The notes under the pieces are model-generated. The model searched no databases, had not been told where the DNA came from, and saw only the letters and a list, made by a program, of their open reading frames with translations. A program made the translations under genes and the position numbers. This document shows positions 8,411-17,111 of a DNA stretch of 64,000 nucleotides, in pieces; position 1 is the first letter of the stretch, and every line of letters starts with the position of its first letter. Source of the stretch: an uncultured Bacteroidales bacterium (GTDB taxonomy: Bacteria > Bacteroidota > Bacteroidia > Bacteroidales > WCHB1-69); NCBI GenBank assembly GCA_934699095.1, contig CAKUVI010000004.1, positions 186,001 to 250,000 on the forward strand, given 5' to 3'.

Positions 8411-9313
8411 ATGGCAATCACTAAGTTAGATCAATTGGTAGAATTGGTTAAGTCAAAACCAAAGAAAAGATTAGTAGCTGCAAATGCAAATGATGCACAC
8501 ACAATAGAGGCTGTTAACGCAGCCGTTGAGATGGGTGTAATTGATGCAACTCTCGTGGGTAATCCCGAGGCTATAGAGAAAGTCTGCAAAGAACTCAACA
8601 TTGACAGCTCGAAATTCAAAATCATTCCTGAAACCGTTGATACAAAGGCTGCTGCAAAGAGCTGTGAGCTTATCAACAATGGCGAGGGTGACATTTTGAT
8701 GAAGGGTCTTCTTCCCACCGACAAATACATGCGTGCAATTTTGAACAAGGAAAAAGGACTTTGTCCTCCTAAGGCAACATTGTCACACGTGTCGGTTATT
8801 GAGAACCCTGCATATCACAAGTTGTTGGTTGTGGGTGATGTGGCCATCATCCCAGCTCCTGAGTTGAAGGAAAAGCAAGCCATCATGCGTTATCTTATAG
8901 ACACAGCCAAGGCAATGGGCATCGAGAAACCTAAAGTTGCTGTGTTGGCTGCCACCGAGCAAGTATCTCCGGGTATGCAGGCCTGCGCTGACGCTGCAAT
9001 CCTCGCCGCCATGGGCAACAGAGGCCAAATCAGCGATGCCTACATTGACGGTCCATTGTCATTGGATATCGCTATTGATAAGGAGACAGCTGAGATCAAG
9101 AAACTCAAGAGCGATGTTGCTGGTGACGCCGACTGCCTGCTCTTCCCGAACATCGAGAGCGGCAACGTGTTCTACAAATGCTGTACCAAGTTCAATCACG
9201 CTGAGATAGGTGCAATTCTCAAGGGAGCAAAGGTTCCTTGCGTCCTTTCTTCACGTGGCGACAGCGCAAAGACAAAAATGTATTCCATTGCATTGGCAGC
9301 ATTGTTGGCATAA
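8411..9313 (+). CDS. ptb: Phosphate acyltransferase (phosphate butyryltransferase-like)
   Basis: Member of the phosphate acetyl/butyryltransferase family, which swaps CoA for phosphate on short acyl groups (acyl-CoA + Pi to acyl phosphate). The 300-residue single-domain form, opening with a helical LVELVKSKPKKRLVAANAND segment and carrying ILMKGLLPTDKYMRAIL, is closer to Ptb than to Pta. The start at 8411 follows a -7 box; the frame is open from GTG 8372. In butyrate producers ptb is normally followed by butyrate kinase buk, which is absent here; cdaA follows by 12 bases. The acyl specificity cannot be read from sequence. Confidence 0.8.
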   Translation: MAITKLDQLVELVKSKPKKRLVAANANDAHTIEAVNAAVEMGVIDATLVGNPEAIEKVCKELNIDSSKFKIIPETVDTKAAAKSCELINNGEGDILMKGLLPTDKYMRAILNKEKGLCPPKATLSHVSVIENPAYHKLLVVGDVAIIPAPELKEKQAIMRYLIDTAKAMGIEKPKVAVLAATEQVSPGMQACADAAILAAMGNRGQISDAYIDGPLSLDIAIDKETAEIKKLKSDVAGDADCLLFPNIESGNVFYKCCTKFNHAEIGAILKGAKVPCVLSSRGDSAKTKMYSIALAALLA

Positions 9314-9325
9314 AATATCTCAGGG

Positions 9326-10117
9326 ATGGACATAGCGACTATTTTCAATTTTGTGGAATTTCGGGTAGTAGATGCAATCGACATCCTGATCGTTGCCATT
9401 CTGCTTTTCGAACTGTACAAGCTCACCAAGGGTACGGCTGCCGTGAAGCTTTTCTGGGTGCTTGCCCTTATTTATGTCATCTGGAAGGTGGTCGCATATT
9501 TCCATTTTACGATGCTCTCCGACCTGACGAGCGAGCTGATAAACGTAGGCGTGCTCGCGATAATCATTCTTTTCCAGCCTGAAATCAGGAAGTTTCTGTT
9601 ATATATTGGCGATGGTAGGGTGCTTCATTTCTTCAGCGAGAGGTTTGTGAAGCAAACCAAGGACAACTCGTATGTTGAGGAGATAGAGGCGGTCAAGGCG
9701 GCCTGCAGGCACATGTCGGCAAACAAGACCGGGGCCTTGATTATCTTTGCCAGGAAGACGCCGCTGGATGACTTTCTGAACACAGGCGAGGAGATCGATG
9801 CCAAGCCGTCGGCCGATCTGTTGGAGAACATCTTCTATAAAAACAGTCCGTTGCACGATGGTGCGGTGATCATCAAAGACCACCGCATCGCCGCCGCACG
9901 GTGCATTCTTCCAGTCTCCAAAAACAGAAACCTGCCTCAGGAAGTGGGCCTCAGACACAGGTCGGCGCTCGGCTCCACCGAATTCACCGACGCCGTCGCC
10001 GTTGTGGTGTCTGAACAAACCGGAAACATATCCATCTGCAAGAACGGCGAGATGACACGCGACCTCACCTCGTCATCTTTGCGCCAAATGCTCGAGGAAA
10101 TCCTCACCAAAGAGTGA
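9326..10117 (+). CDS. cdaA: Diadenylate cyclase CdaA (c-di-AMP synthase)
   Basis: Makes the second messenger c-di-AMP from two ATP. The layout is that of membrane CdaA: three N-terminal spans (about 16-32, 41-58, 71-84) and then a DAC domain. Both catalytic motifs are intact, DGA at 178-180 (LHDGAVII) and RHR at 210-212 (GLRHRSALG). In Firmicutes cdaA pairs with cdaR and glmM; here it follows ptb and precedes a helicase gene. A short YbbR-like protein, the CdaR family, is encoded far away at 45784. c-di-AMP generally controls potassium and osmolyte balance and wall integrity. Confidence 0.95.
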   Translation: MDIATIFNFVEFRVVDAIDILIVAILLFELYKLTKGTAAVKLFWVLALIYVIWKVVAYFHFTMLSDLTSELINVGVLAIIILFQPEIRKFLLYIGDGRVLHFFSERFVKQTKDNSYVEEIEAVKAACRHMSANKTGALIIFARKTPLDDFLNTGEEIDAKPSADLLENIFYKNSPLHDGAVIIKDHRIAAARCILPVSKNRNLPQEVGLRHRSALGSTEFTDAVAVVVSEQTGNISICKNGEMTRDLTSSSLRQMLEEILTKE

Positions 10118-10327
10118 CCGTTACTGAAATGGCGACCGGATTTTTAGTAATTGCCAAATAGTGTGAAGGAGAGAGTGTGTTTATGATCTTAGTAAATGTA
10201 GGACTACCGGTCACCAAGTCATTATGCTTTCATGAAGCAAAAATATAAAAAATATTTAATTCTTTTTTAATATTATTAACTATTTATTAACAATCTTTTA
10301 GTTGATAAGTTTCTATATATCTGTGAT

Positions 10328-12682
10328 ATGTCGCAAGAAGAACAAATACTATCAGAACTTAACGAACAACAGCGAGACGCTGTCACTCAAACCGACGGTC
10401 CCATGATGGTGCTGGCTGGGGCCGGCTCAGGCAAAACTCGCGTACTGACATACAGAATCGCCTATATGATGGCTGTGAAACACATCAGCCCATACAGAAT
10501 ACTGGCCCTCACATTCACCAACAAGGCCGCTGCGGAGATGCGCGACCGTATAACCAAACTCGTGGGCATAGAGAACGCAAAAGCGGTCACTATGGGCACT
10601 TTCCACTCTGTCTTCTACAGGATACTGCGCGCAGAGGCCGACAAAATAGGTTTCGGTCCCAACATCACTGTGTATGACTCGGATGACACCAAATCGCTGA
10701 TAAAGAACATCGTCAAGGAAATGTCGTTAGACCCTAAAGTTTACGACGCCAAATATATCGCCAACAGGATATCCGCTGCCAAATCGAGTCTCCTGTCGGC
10801 ACAAGACTATGCCAACAACGGGGAGATCATGGCCATAGACCAGACTTCCAACCGTCCTTTGCTGTCGCAAGTGTTCTTCAAATACAACGAACGCCTCCAT
10901 GCCTCAAACGCGATGGACTTCGACGATCTGCTGTATTTCATGAATGTGCTTCTCAGAGATTCGCCAGAGGCGCTGTACAAATACCAGAACAGGTTCACTT
11001 ATATCTTGGTTGACGAGTATCAGGACACCAACCACGCACAATACAAGATCATCAAACAACTCGCGGCCTTGAACCAGAATATTTGTGTTGTGGGCGATGA
11101 TGCACAAAGCATTTACGGATTCCGCGGCGCCGACATCCAGAACATACTCAGTTTCAAACGCGACTATCCTGACACCAAAATCTTCAAATTGGAGCAGAAC
11201 TACCGCTCAACCCAGAATATTGTGAACGCCGCCAACGCTGTGATCAGTCATAACAAGGACAGGATGCCCAAGGATGTGTGGACCGACAACGACGAGGGTT
11301 CTAAGATAGAATTGCTCAAGACTTCATCTGACACGGAAGAAGCCACCTCCGTGGCCGACAAAATCTTCGAGATTCAGATGAACCAGCACGCCCGCAATGA
11401 CCAGTTTGCAGTATTGTACCGAACAAACACCCAGTCGCGCGCAATAGAAGAGGCACTCGTGAAACGCAACATACCCTACAAAATCCTGGGTAACATCTCC
11501 TTCTACAACAGGAAAGAGATCAAGACATTGTTGGCCTATTTCAGAGTGGTGATTAACCATTATGACGAGGAGTCTCTCCGCAGGATTATCAATTTTCCGA
11601 TGCGTGGCTTGGGAGACGTTACATTGGCTAAGCTCATAGCAGCTGCCCAAAACAACCGCGTTGCGCTTTGGGAGACAGTTGCGCATCCTGAATATTTCAA
11701 CACAGACCTCAACGCCGGCACAATGGCCAAACTTAGAGATTTTGCAAGTCTGATAGAGGGCTTTTCGGCACAACTGACGACGGTTGACGCCTATGAACTC
11801 GGGATGCAGATCGTAGTAAAAGCCGGGATCGCCAAGGCTTACAACGAAAATATGGAGGAGAAGGAGCGCATGGAAAACGTCAACGAACTTCTCAACGCCA
11901 TGAAGAGCTTCACAGAAAAGGAGCCAGACAATATCATAAACGAGATGACCGGTGAAATAATCGAAGACTATTTTCCGTCGTTGGACCAATATATGCAGTC
12001 GGTTTCGTTGCTCGACGACACAGATTTAAAAAAGAAGGATGGCGACGAAGATCCCAACGTGGTGCGTTTGATGACAATTCACTCGGCAAAAGGATTGGAG
12101 TTTGACTATGTCTTTGTAACCGGAATGGAAGAGAATCTGTTCCCTTCATCGTTGTCGCTTGATTCAAGGCAGGGCATGGAGGAGGAGCGCCGCCTGTTCT
12201 ACGTGGCACTTACCCGCGCACGTAAAGAAATCTATCTTTCAATGGCAATGTCAAGGTTCCAATTTGGTCAGACACGGCCTTGCGAAGAGAGCCGTTTTCT
12301 TGAGGAAATCCCGAAAAAATATCTGAAAGTCACCTCAAAAGCCTCAGAAGGCACAGGCTTCTTTAGAAAATCCGACAGACCTTCATTCTCATTTGAGAAG
12401 AAAGGCAGTTGGAGCAAGCCGTTTCCAGAGAAGCGACAAATTGTGTCAACTCCAAAACCGAACATAAAGACACAACAGGAGGTGAAATTAGAACAAATCG
12501 GCACGCCTGCCACAATAGAGAGCATACAGCCCGGAGTTCGTGTATATCACGCTAAGTTTGGATTCGGAATCGTTGATTCCATCTCTGGAAACGGTCCCGA
12601 CACAAGAGCCGTTGTGAAATTCGACACTGTGGGTGTAAAAACATTAGTATTAAAATTTGCAAAACTGCTAATTCCAAATTAA
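10328..12682 (+). CDS. UvrD/PcrA-type superfamily 1 DNA helicase
   Basis: ATP-dependent 3'-5' DNA helicase of 784 residues for repair and replication restart. The Walker A is AGAGSGKT at 30-37, motif II is LVDEYQDTN, motif III is VVGDDAQSIYGFRGAD, and VRLMTIHSAKGLEFDYVF with YVALTRARKEI are the late SF1A motifs. The C-terminus after about 725 (GVRVYHAKFGFGIV) is the Tudor-like domain that in PcrA/UvrD binds RNA polymerase. The 210 bases upstream are AT-rich with no clear promoter. The next gene starts one base after its stop, so the two are coupled. Confidence 0.95.
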   Translation: MSQEEQILSELNEQQRDAVTQTDGPMMVLAGAGSGKTRVLTYRIAYMMAVKHISPYRILALTFTNKAAAEMRDRITKLVGIENAKAVTMGTFHSVFYRILRAEADKIGFGPNITVYDSDDTKSLIKNIVKEMSLDPKVYDAKYIANRISAAKSSLLSAQDYANNGEIMAIDQTSNRPLLSQVFFKYNERLHASNAMDFDDLLYFMNVLLRDSPEALYKYQNRFTYILVDEYQDTNHAQYKIIKQLAALNQNICVVGDDAQSIYGFRGADIQNILSFKRDYPDTKIFKLEQNYRSTQNIVNAANAVISHNKDRMPKDVWTDNDEGSKIELLKTSSDTEEATSVADKIFEIQMNQHARNDQFAVLYRTNTQSRAIEEALVKRNIPYKILGNISFYNRKEIKTLLAYFRVVINHYDEESLRRIINFPMRGLGDVTLAKLIAAAQNNRVALWETVAHPEYFNTDLNAGTMAKLRDFASLIEGFSAQLTTVDAYELGMQIVVKAGIAKAYNENMEEKERMENVNELLNAMKSFTEKEPDNIINEMTGEIIEDYFPSLDQYMQSVSLLDDTDLKKKDGDEDPNVVRLMTIHSAKGLEFDYVFVTGMEENLFPSSLSLDSRQGMEEERRLFYVALTRARKEIYLSMAMSRFQFGQTRPCEESRFLEEIPKKYLKVTSKASEGTGFFRKSDRPSFSFEKKGSWSKPFPEKRQIVSTPKPNIKTQQEVKLEQIGTPATIESIQPGVRVYHAKFGFGIVDSISGNGPDTRAVVKFDTVGVKTLVLKFAKLLIPN

Positions 12683-12683
12683 A

Positions 12684-13550
12684 ATGCAATTCAGAACAAT
12701 TATACCAGCCCCATCTTTCCCATTCAAAATAGGGCTTGACGACACCATAATGCTGGTGGGTTCATGCTTTTCCGACAATATTGGCCACTATTTTGAAACC
12801 CGCCGCTTTGACGTCTGCTCAAATCCTTTCGGCGTACTCTTTAATCCTGTATCTATCGAGCGGGCTTTGCAATTCATGATTGAACCTGACAAGTTCGACA
12901 AAAACAGGTATTTTTACAAATACCGTGACCTTTGGATAAGTTTCGCCCATCACGGCAGATTCTCAAAGGATATTTTTGAGGATTTTGAGCAAAATATTGA
13001 TCAACAGCTTGTTGATAGTTCGGATTTTTTAAAAAAGACAGATTATCTTTTCATAACCTTTGGCACGGCCTTCTGCTACAAATTCATCCCGCGTGACTTG
13101 ATAGTGTCGAATTGTCATAAAATACCGAACCATCAGTTTGAACGAATCAGGGTTGACGTTAAGCAGATAGTCTCATTATGGCGAAACCTTCTGTCCAAAT
13201 TAAAGAAATTGAGGCCAGACATGAAGGTGATTTTCACTGTCAGTCCGGTGCGGCACCTCGGCGACGGCGCCCACGAGAACTCACTCAGCAAGTCAACACT
13301 GCTTCTCGCCATCGAGAAATTGGTCGATAACGAGACTGCATTCTACTTTCCTTCTTATGAGTTTCTGGTTGACGACCTTCGTGACTATAGGTTTTATGCC
13401 AAGGATTTATGCCATCCTAATGATATGGCAATCAGTTATTTGGAAGAAAAATTGGCTGAATCTTTCTTCACTGAAGAGACAGTGGAAAAGATTGTGGAGA
13501 TTGAAAAGGAGAATAGATTTTTAAATCACAGAAAATTCAGGCAGAATTAG
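12684..13550 (+). CDS. GSCFA domain protein
   Basis: A 288-residue protein of the GSCFA family, named for the motif seen here as VGSCFSDNIG near residue 26, with the second conserved block NPFGVLFNPVSI. The family is related to SGNH/GDSL hydrolases; the Ser of the GSCF motif and the late CHPNDMAISYL (a D/H-type block) are compatible with that fold. I see no signal peptide, so it is probably cytosolic. Its substrate is unknown. It starts one base after the helicase gene and is followed by a tRNA gene. Confidence 0.85.
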   Translation: MQFRTIIPAPSFPFKIGLDDTIMLVGSCFSDNIGHYFETRRFDVCSNPFGVLFNPVSIERALQFMIEPDKFDKNRYFYKYRDLWISFAHHGRFSKDIFEDFEQNIDQQLVDSSDFLKKTDYLFITFGTAFCYKFIPRDLIVSNCHKIPNHQFERIRVDVKQIVSLWRNLLSKLKKLRPDMKVIFTVSPVRHLGDGAHENSLSKSTLLLAIEKLVDNETAFYFPSYEFLVDDLRDYRFYAKDLCHPNDMAISYLEEKLAESFFTEETVEKIVEIEKENRFLNHRKFRQN

Positions 13551-13570
13551 CAGAGCAGCAGTTTTTTTTG

Positions 13571-13578
13571 TACTTTTG
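13571..13578 (+). promoter_or_regulatory. -7 box of the tRNA-Arg promoter
   Basis: TACTTTTG matches TAnnTTTG and lies 10 bases before the tRNA 5' end, the spacing expected when transcription starts close to the mature end. No good -33 box is visible. Confidence 0.6.
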
Positions 13579-13588
13579 CACCGCTTTT

Positions 13589-13662
13589 GGCCTCGTAGTT
13601 CAGCTGAATAGAACGTCAGATTCCGGTTCTGAAAGTCGTGGGTTTGAATCCCGCCGGGGTCA
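13589..13662 (+). tRNA. tRNA-Arg (anticodon CCG)
   Basis: The full cloverleaf can be folded by eye. The acceptor GGCCTCG pairs with CGGGGTC (with G-T pairs), the D stem GTTC pairs with GAAC, the anticodon stem TCAGA with TCTGA, and the T stem GTGGG with CCCGC around TTTGAAT. The seven-base anticodon loop TTCCGGT places CCG at 13623-13625, which reads the CGG arginine codon. The discriminator is A at 13662 and the 3' CCA is not encoded. The gene lies between the GSCFA and YggS genes. Confidence 0.93.
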
Positions 13663-13678
13663 CTAAAAACCATTTTTT

Positions 13679-14353
13679 ATGAATATTGAAAAATATAATG
13701 AAATCAGAGCTTCACTGCCGGAAACAGTGAAGCTCATTGCTGTGTCAAAGACGAAACCGGCAGAAGATATCGCAACACTATACCAACTCGGTCAGCGCGC
13801 TTTCGGGGAAAACAAAGCCCAGGAACTCAAAGCCAAACACGAAATCCTTCCTCATGACATAGAATGGCATTTCATCGGTCATCTTCAAAAAAACAAAATT
13901 AAATACATTGCGCCTTTTGTTTCAATGATACACAGTATCGACAGCTTCGACCTTTTGAAGGAAGTTGACAAATATGCAGTGAAAAACAGCAGAACAATTC
14001 CGTGCTTATTACAATTTCACATAGCAACGGAAGAGACAAAATTCGGATTTTCAATTGACGAATGCAGGGAAATGCTCCATGATCCTGAATTCTGCAACTT
14101 AAACAATGTAGAGATAAGAGGTGTTATGGGCATGGCCACATTCACCGACAATAAAGAACAAGTGCGGACGGAATTCAGAAATCTTCATAACATCTTCAAA
14201 GAATTAAAAGACAATTTCTATCAAGACAGTCCTCAATTCAAAGAGATATCCATGGGTATGACCCACGATTATGACATAGCTGTTGAGGAGGGAAGCACGC
14301 TGATAAGAATCGGAAGCGCCATTTTTGGCGAACGCATTTACAACAATAAATAA
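13679..14353 (+). CDS. YggS/PLPBP family pyridoxal-phosphate-binding protein
   Basis: PLP homeostasis protein with an alanine-racemase-like TIM-barrel fold and no known enzymatic activity. The PLP lysine is Lys24 in LIAVSKTKPAEDI. Other family marks are FGENKAQEL, WHFIGHLQKNK, LLQFHIATEETKFGF, MGMATF and the C-terminal SMGMTHDYDIAVEEGSTLIRIGSAIFG. The 224 residues are typical. It starts 16 bases after the tRNA end and may share its transcript; murB follows by 8 bases. Confidence 0.93.
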   Translation: MNIEKYNEIRASLPETVKLIAVSKTKPAEDIATLYQLGQRAFGENKAQELKAKHEILPHDIEWHFIGHLQKNKIKYIAPFVSMIHSIDSFDLLKEVDKYAVKNSRTIPCLLQFHIATEETKFGFSIDECREMLHDPEFCNLNNVEIRGVMGMATFTDNKEQVRTEFRNLHNIFKELKDNFYQDSPQFKEISMGMTHDYDIAVEEGSTLIRIGSAIFGERIYNNK

Positions 14354-14361
14354 TCACTCTG

Positions 14362-15372
14362 ATGAAAATAGAAAACCGCTATAATCTTAGAGAACACAAC
14401 ACTTTCGGAATGAATGTGGACTGTGAGACATTTATTCAAATAGATAGCAATGAGGAAATTCCAGAGGTTATAGACGGTTATCTTAGAGGCAGAAAATATT
14501 ATATTTTAAGCGGTGGCAGCAACACCCTGTTCAAGGGCAACTACGCCGGTGTCATCATACATCCCGCAACCAAAGGCATAGAAATCGTTGAAGATACTGC
14601 CGACAATGTTATTCTCAAGGTGGCTGCCGGGGAGACATGGGACGACCTGATTGCTTTCTGTATCAATAACGACTTTTACGGACTGGAAAATCTGACTGCC
14701 ATTCCAGGGCTTGTGGGCAGCGCGCCGGTTCAGAATATAGGGGCTTATGGCGTGGAAGCCAAGGATACCGTATGCAGTGTTCATGGCGTAAACCTCTCAA
14801 CCAAGTCTTCGTTTGATTATTCCAACGAAGAATGTAAATTTGCTTACAGGAATTCTGTTTTCAAAAGCAATCCCGAACACAACCTGCTTATAACGGATGT
14901 ATGTTTCTGCCTGTCGAAAAAAGAGAAATTCACTCTTACATACAGGGGTTTGACACAAAAATTGCAGGACGAAAATATCAGTCTGACTTTGAAGAACATT
15001 TCCGAAGCGGTACGTTCCATCCGTGACTCGAAACTCCCTGACTACAGGAAAATAGGGAATGGCGGCAGTTTTTTCAAAAATCCTGTGGTGACATCCGAAC
15101 AGTATTTTCAACTACTGGAGAAACATCCTGATTTGGTGGCTTTCGACACCAATGATGGGCAAAAGAAGCTCTCTGCAGGTCAGTTGATAGAAAAATGTGG
15201 CTGGAAAGGACGGAAAACAGGTGATGCAGGAGTATATTCCAAACAGGCTTTGGTATTGGTAAACCACGGGAATGCGACCCCGAAGGAGATCCTGAACCTC
15301 GCCGACAATATCATCAGCGATGTCAAAATGAGTTTTGGTGTTGACTTGGAGAAGGAGATAAACTGTGTTTAG
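14362..15372 (+). CDS. murB: UDP-N-acetylmuramate dehydrogenase MurB
   Basis: FAD enzyme that reduces UDP-GlcNAc-enolpyruvate to UDP-MurNAc in peptidoglycan precursor synthesis. The FAD-binding block is YILSGGSNTLF, followed by GLENLTAIPGLVGSAPVQNIGAYG. The active-site segment KIGNGGSFFKNPVV carries the proton-donating serine, and the C-terminal CGWKGRKTGDAGVY is that of type I MurB, about 336 residues like the E. coli form. Its stop lies five bases from the stop of the convergent LysM transglycosylase gene. Confidence 0.96.
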   Translation: MKIENRYNLREHNTFGMNVDCETFIQIDSNEEIPEVIDGYLRGRKYYILSGGSNTLFKGNYAGVIIHPATKGIEIVEDTADNVILKVAAGETWDDLIAFCINNDFYGLENLTAIPGLVGSAPVQNIGAYGVEAKDTVCSVHGVNLSTKSSFDYSNEECKFAYRNSVFKSNPEHNLLITDVCFCLSKKEKFTLTYRGLTQKLQDENISLTLKNISEAVRSIRDSKLPDYRKIGNGGSFFKNPVVTSEQYFQLLEKHPDLVAFDTNDGQKKLSAGQLIEKCGWKGRKTGDAGVYSKQALVLVNHGNATPKEILNLADNIISDVKMSFGVDLEKEINCV

Positions 15373-15377
15373 ATCCC

Positions 15378-16997
15378 TTATTTCTTAGGAATTTTCAGTT
15401 TTTGCCCTATTTTTATTGCATCCTTGTTAGAGAGGTTGTTGTATTGTGCTATGTCGTTTGCGGTGGTTCCATAGCGGCGTGCTATAGAAGTAAGGGTGTC
15501 GCCTTGTCGGATAGTATAAGATGTATAGTTGACTTGTTTTTGCACAGGTTTTATTTGTGGTGTTGGTTTAGGGGTTGCTGTAGCGGCAGTGTTGGTTGAG
15601 TCGCTCACAGTTTGATTTTGGGCTATAGCGTTAACTGTATCTTGTGTGGTTGTAGGTTTCGGGTTAGGGTTAGGAACGCGCACTGTGGTTCCTTTTTTCA
15701 CCAACAGCCGTTGACCGGCGCGGAGATAGGTGCTACGCATGTGGTTCAGCGATTTGATTGTGCTCACCGAAGTATGGTATTTGGCTGCAATCTTGCCTAA
15801 GGTCTCGCCCTTTTTCACGATATGGTATTTGTTGGGTGTTTTCTGCACTATGGTACCGTCTTCTTCGGTTGAGGTATTTGTGGAGGCCACCAGGTTGAGA
15901 TTTTTTGTAGGGCTGAAATAGAGGTCGTAGTTGTATTTAGACACAGAATCGCTCATTGCGATATATTTCAGCACGTCGTTTGATTGGAGGCGCAGAGGCA
16001 TGGGCTTGTTGTTGAAAGCCGGGATGATTTCTCGTTTGTATTGAGGGTTTAAGGATTTGATTTCGTCGTAGCTTACGTTCAGGACCTCGGCGATTTGACG
16101 GAAATGTGTTTCACTGTTAATCATCACGGTATCCACATCGGAAGGGATGGATATTTTAGCCGGTTGGATGCCATAGAGGTTGTGGTAAGTCATCATGTAC
16201 ATGGCTCCGATAAAAGCCGGGAAGTAGTTTTGGGTTTCGCGGGGGAGGTAGTTGCACACGCCCCAGAAGTCGGTTTTGCCGCCAGAGCGTTGGATGGCTT
16301 TTCTCACGTTGCCGGCTCCGCAGTTATAAGCTGAGATGGCCAATCCCCAATCACCGAAGATGTTATACAGGTCGCGGAAGTGGCGTGCGGCGGCTTCGGT
16401 TGCCTTATAGGGGTCGCGGCGATCGTCAACGTATGAAGTGACCTCCAGGCCGTACAATTTGCCCGTGCCGTACATAAACTGCCATATTCCAGTGGCACCC
16501 GCAGGCGACACTGCTGTGGGATTGAGGGCGGATTCTATGATTGTGATATAGACTAATTCCTCGGGGAGACCGTACTTGTCGAAGATGGCTTTCATCCAAG
16601 GATAATAATATTGGGCTAAACCCAGAACCACTGATGAACTGCGCTGGCGCTGCACCGAGTATAGCTCAATGAAGCGCTTTACACGGTCGTTGTAAGCCAC
16701 CTTGATGGGAGAGTTTATTTGGGAAAGACGTTTGAAAATGAGGGAATCGTTATGGTCATATTTTGTTGTATCATCTGTCAGTTTCGAAAGTATGGAGTTC
16801 TGACTTGCCAGATCGCGTTTTACATACCAGACATTCAGCAGTGAATCCATCAGTTTGATTTCATGACGGGCGAAAATCTCCATGTTCTCTTTCACGGAAT
16901 TTGCCACCGAGGTATCTTGTCGGCTGGTTGCGTCTTGGGCGCGCATTGAAAACGACAGAACACTTAACAATATAATTAACAGATATCTACATTTCAT
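15378..16997 (-). CDS. MltD-like lytic transglycosylase with two LysM repeats
   Basis: Secreted or envelope-bound peptidoglycan lytic transglycosylase. The ATG at 16997 gives a good signal peptide (MKCRYLLIILLSVLSFSMRAQ); an upstream start at 17039 would bury it. The SLT domain holds the catalytic Glu155 in YITIIESALNPTAVSPAGATG, then IWQFMYGTGKLYGL and AISAYNCGAGNV. Two LysM repeats follow, beginning YHIVKKGETLGKIAAKY and YTIRQGDTLTSIARRYG, joined by a Thr/Pro-rich linker. At about 539 residues it is a normal MltD form and is larger than the second SLT protein at 7257. A -7 box sits at 17081. Confidence 0.94.
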   Translation of the reverse strand: MKCRYLLIILLSVLSFSMRAQDATSRQDTSVANSVKENMEIFARHEIKLMDSLLNVWYVKRDLASQNSILSKLTDDTTKYDHNDSLIFKRLSQINSPIKVAYNDRVKRFIELYSVQRQRSSSVVLGLAQYYYPWMKAIFDKYGLPEELVYITIIESALNPTAVSPAGATGIWQFMYGTGKLYGLEVTSYVDDRRDPYKATEAAARHFRDLYNIFGDWGLAISAYNCGAGNVRKAIQRSGGKTDFWGVCNYLPRETQNYFPAFIGAMYMMTYHNLYGIQPAKISIPSDVDTVMINSETHFRQIAEVLNVSYDEIKSLNPQYKREIIPAFNNKPMPLRLQSNDVLKYIAMSDSVSKYNYDLYFSPTKNLNLVASTNTSTEEDGTIVQKTPNKYHIVKKGETLGKIAAKYHTSVSTIKSLNHMRSTYLRAGQRLLVKKGTTVRVPNPNPKPTTTQDTVNAIAQNQTVSDSTNTAATATPKPTPQIKPVQKQVNYTSYTIRQGDTLTSIARRYGTTANDIAQYNNLSNKDAIKIGQKLKIPKK

Positions 16998-17080
16998 ACT
17001 ATATTCTTTATAACAAATTGAGAACCAGGACTTTAACAAATCCCCATCCTCTTAAAAACAAAACTCAACCTTTGAGGTCG

Positions 17081-17088
17081 CAAAAATA
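17081..17088 (-). promoter_or_regulatory. -7 box upstream of the MltD-like gene
   Basis: The minus-strand TATTTTTG fits TAnnTTTG. A GTTG about 20 bases upstream (plus 17109-17112) could serve as the -33 box, just touching the end of the preceding gene. The leader to the start at 16997 is about 75 bases. Confidence 0.5.
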
Positions 17089-17111
17089 TGTTTTTTTAAC
17101 GAAAAAATCAA

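Noticed and set aside
10318..10325. TATCTGTG as a -7 box for the helicase gene
   Set aside because: One mismatch to TAnnTTTG and it lies two bases from the start codon, leaving no leader.
11324..11989. 221-codon minus-strand frame opposite the helicase gene
   Set aside because: Antisense to conserved helicase motifs, and no start signals.
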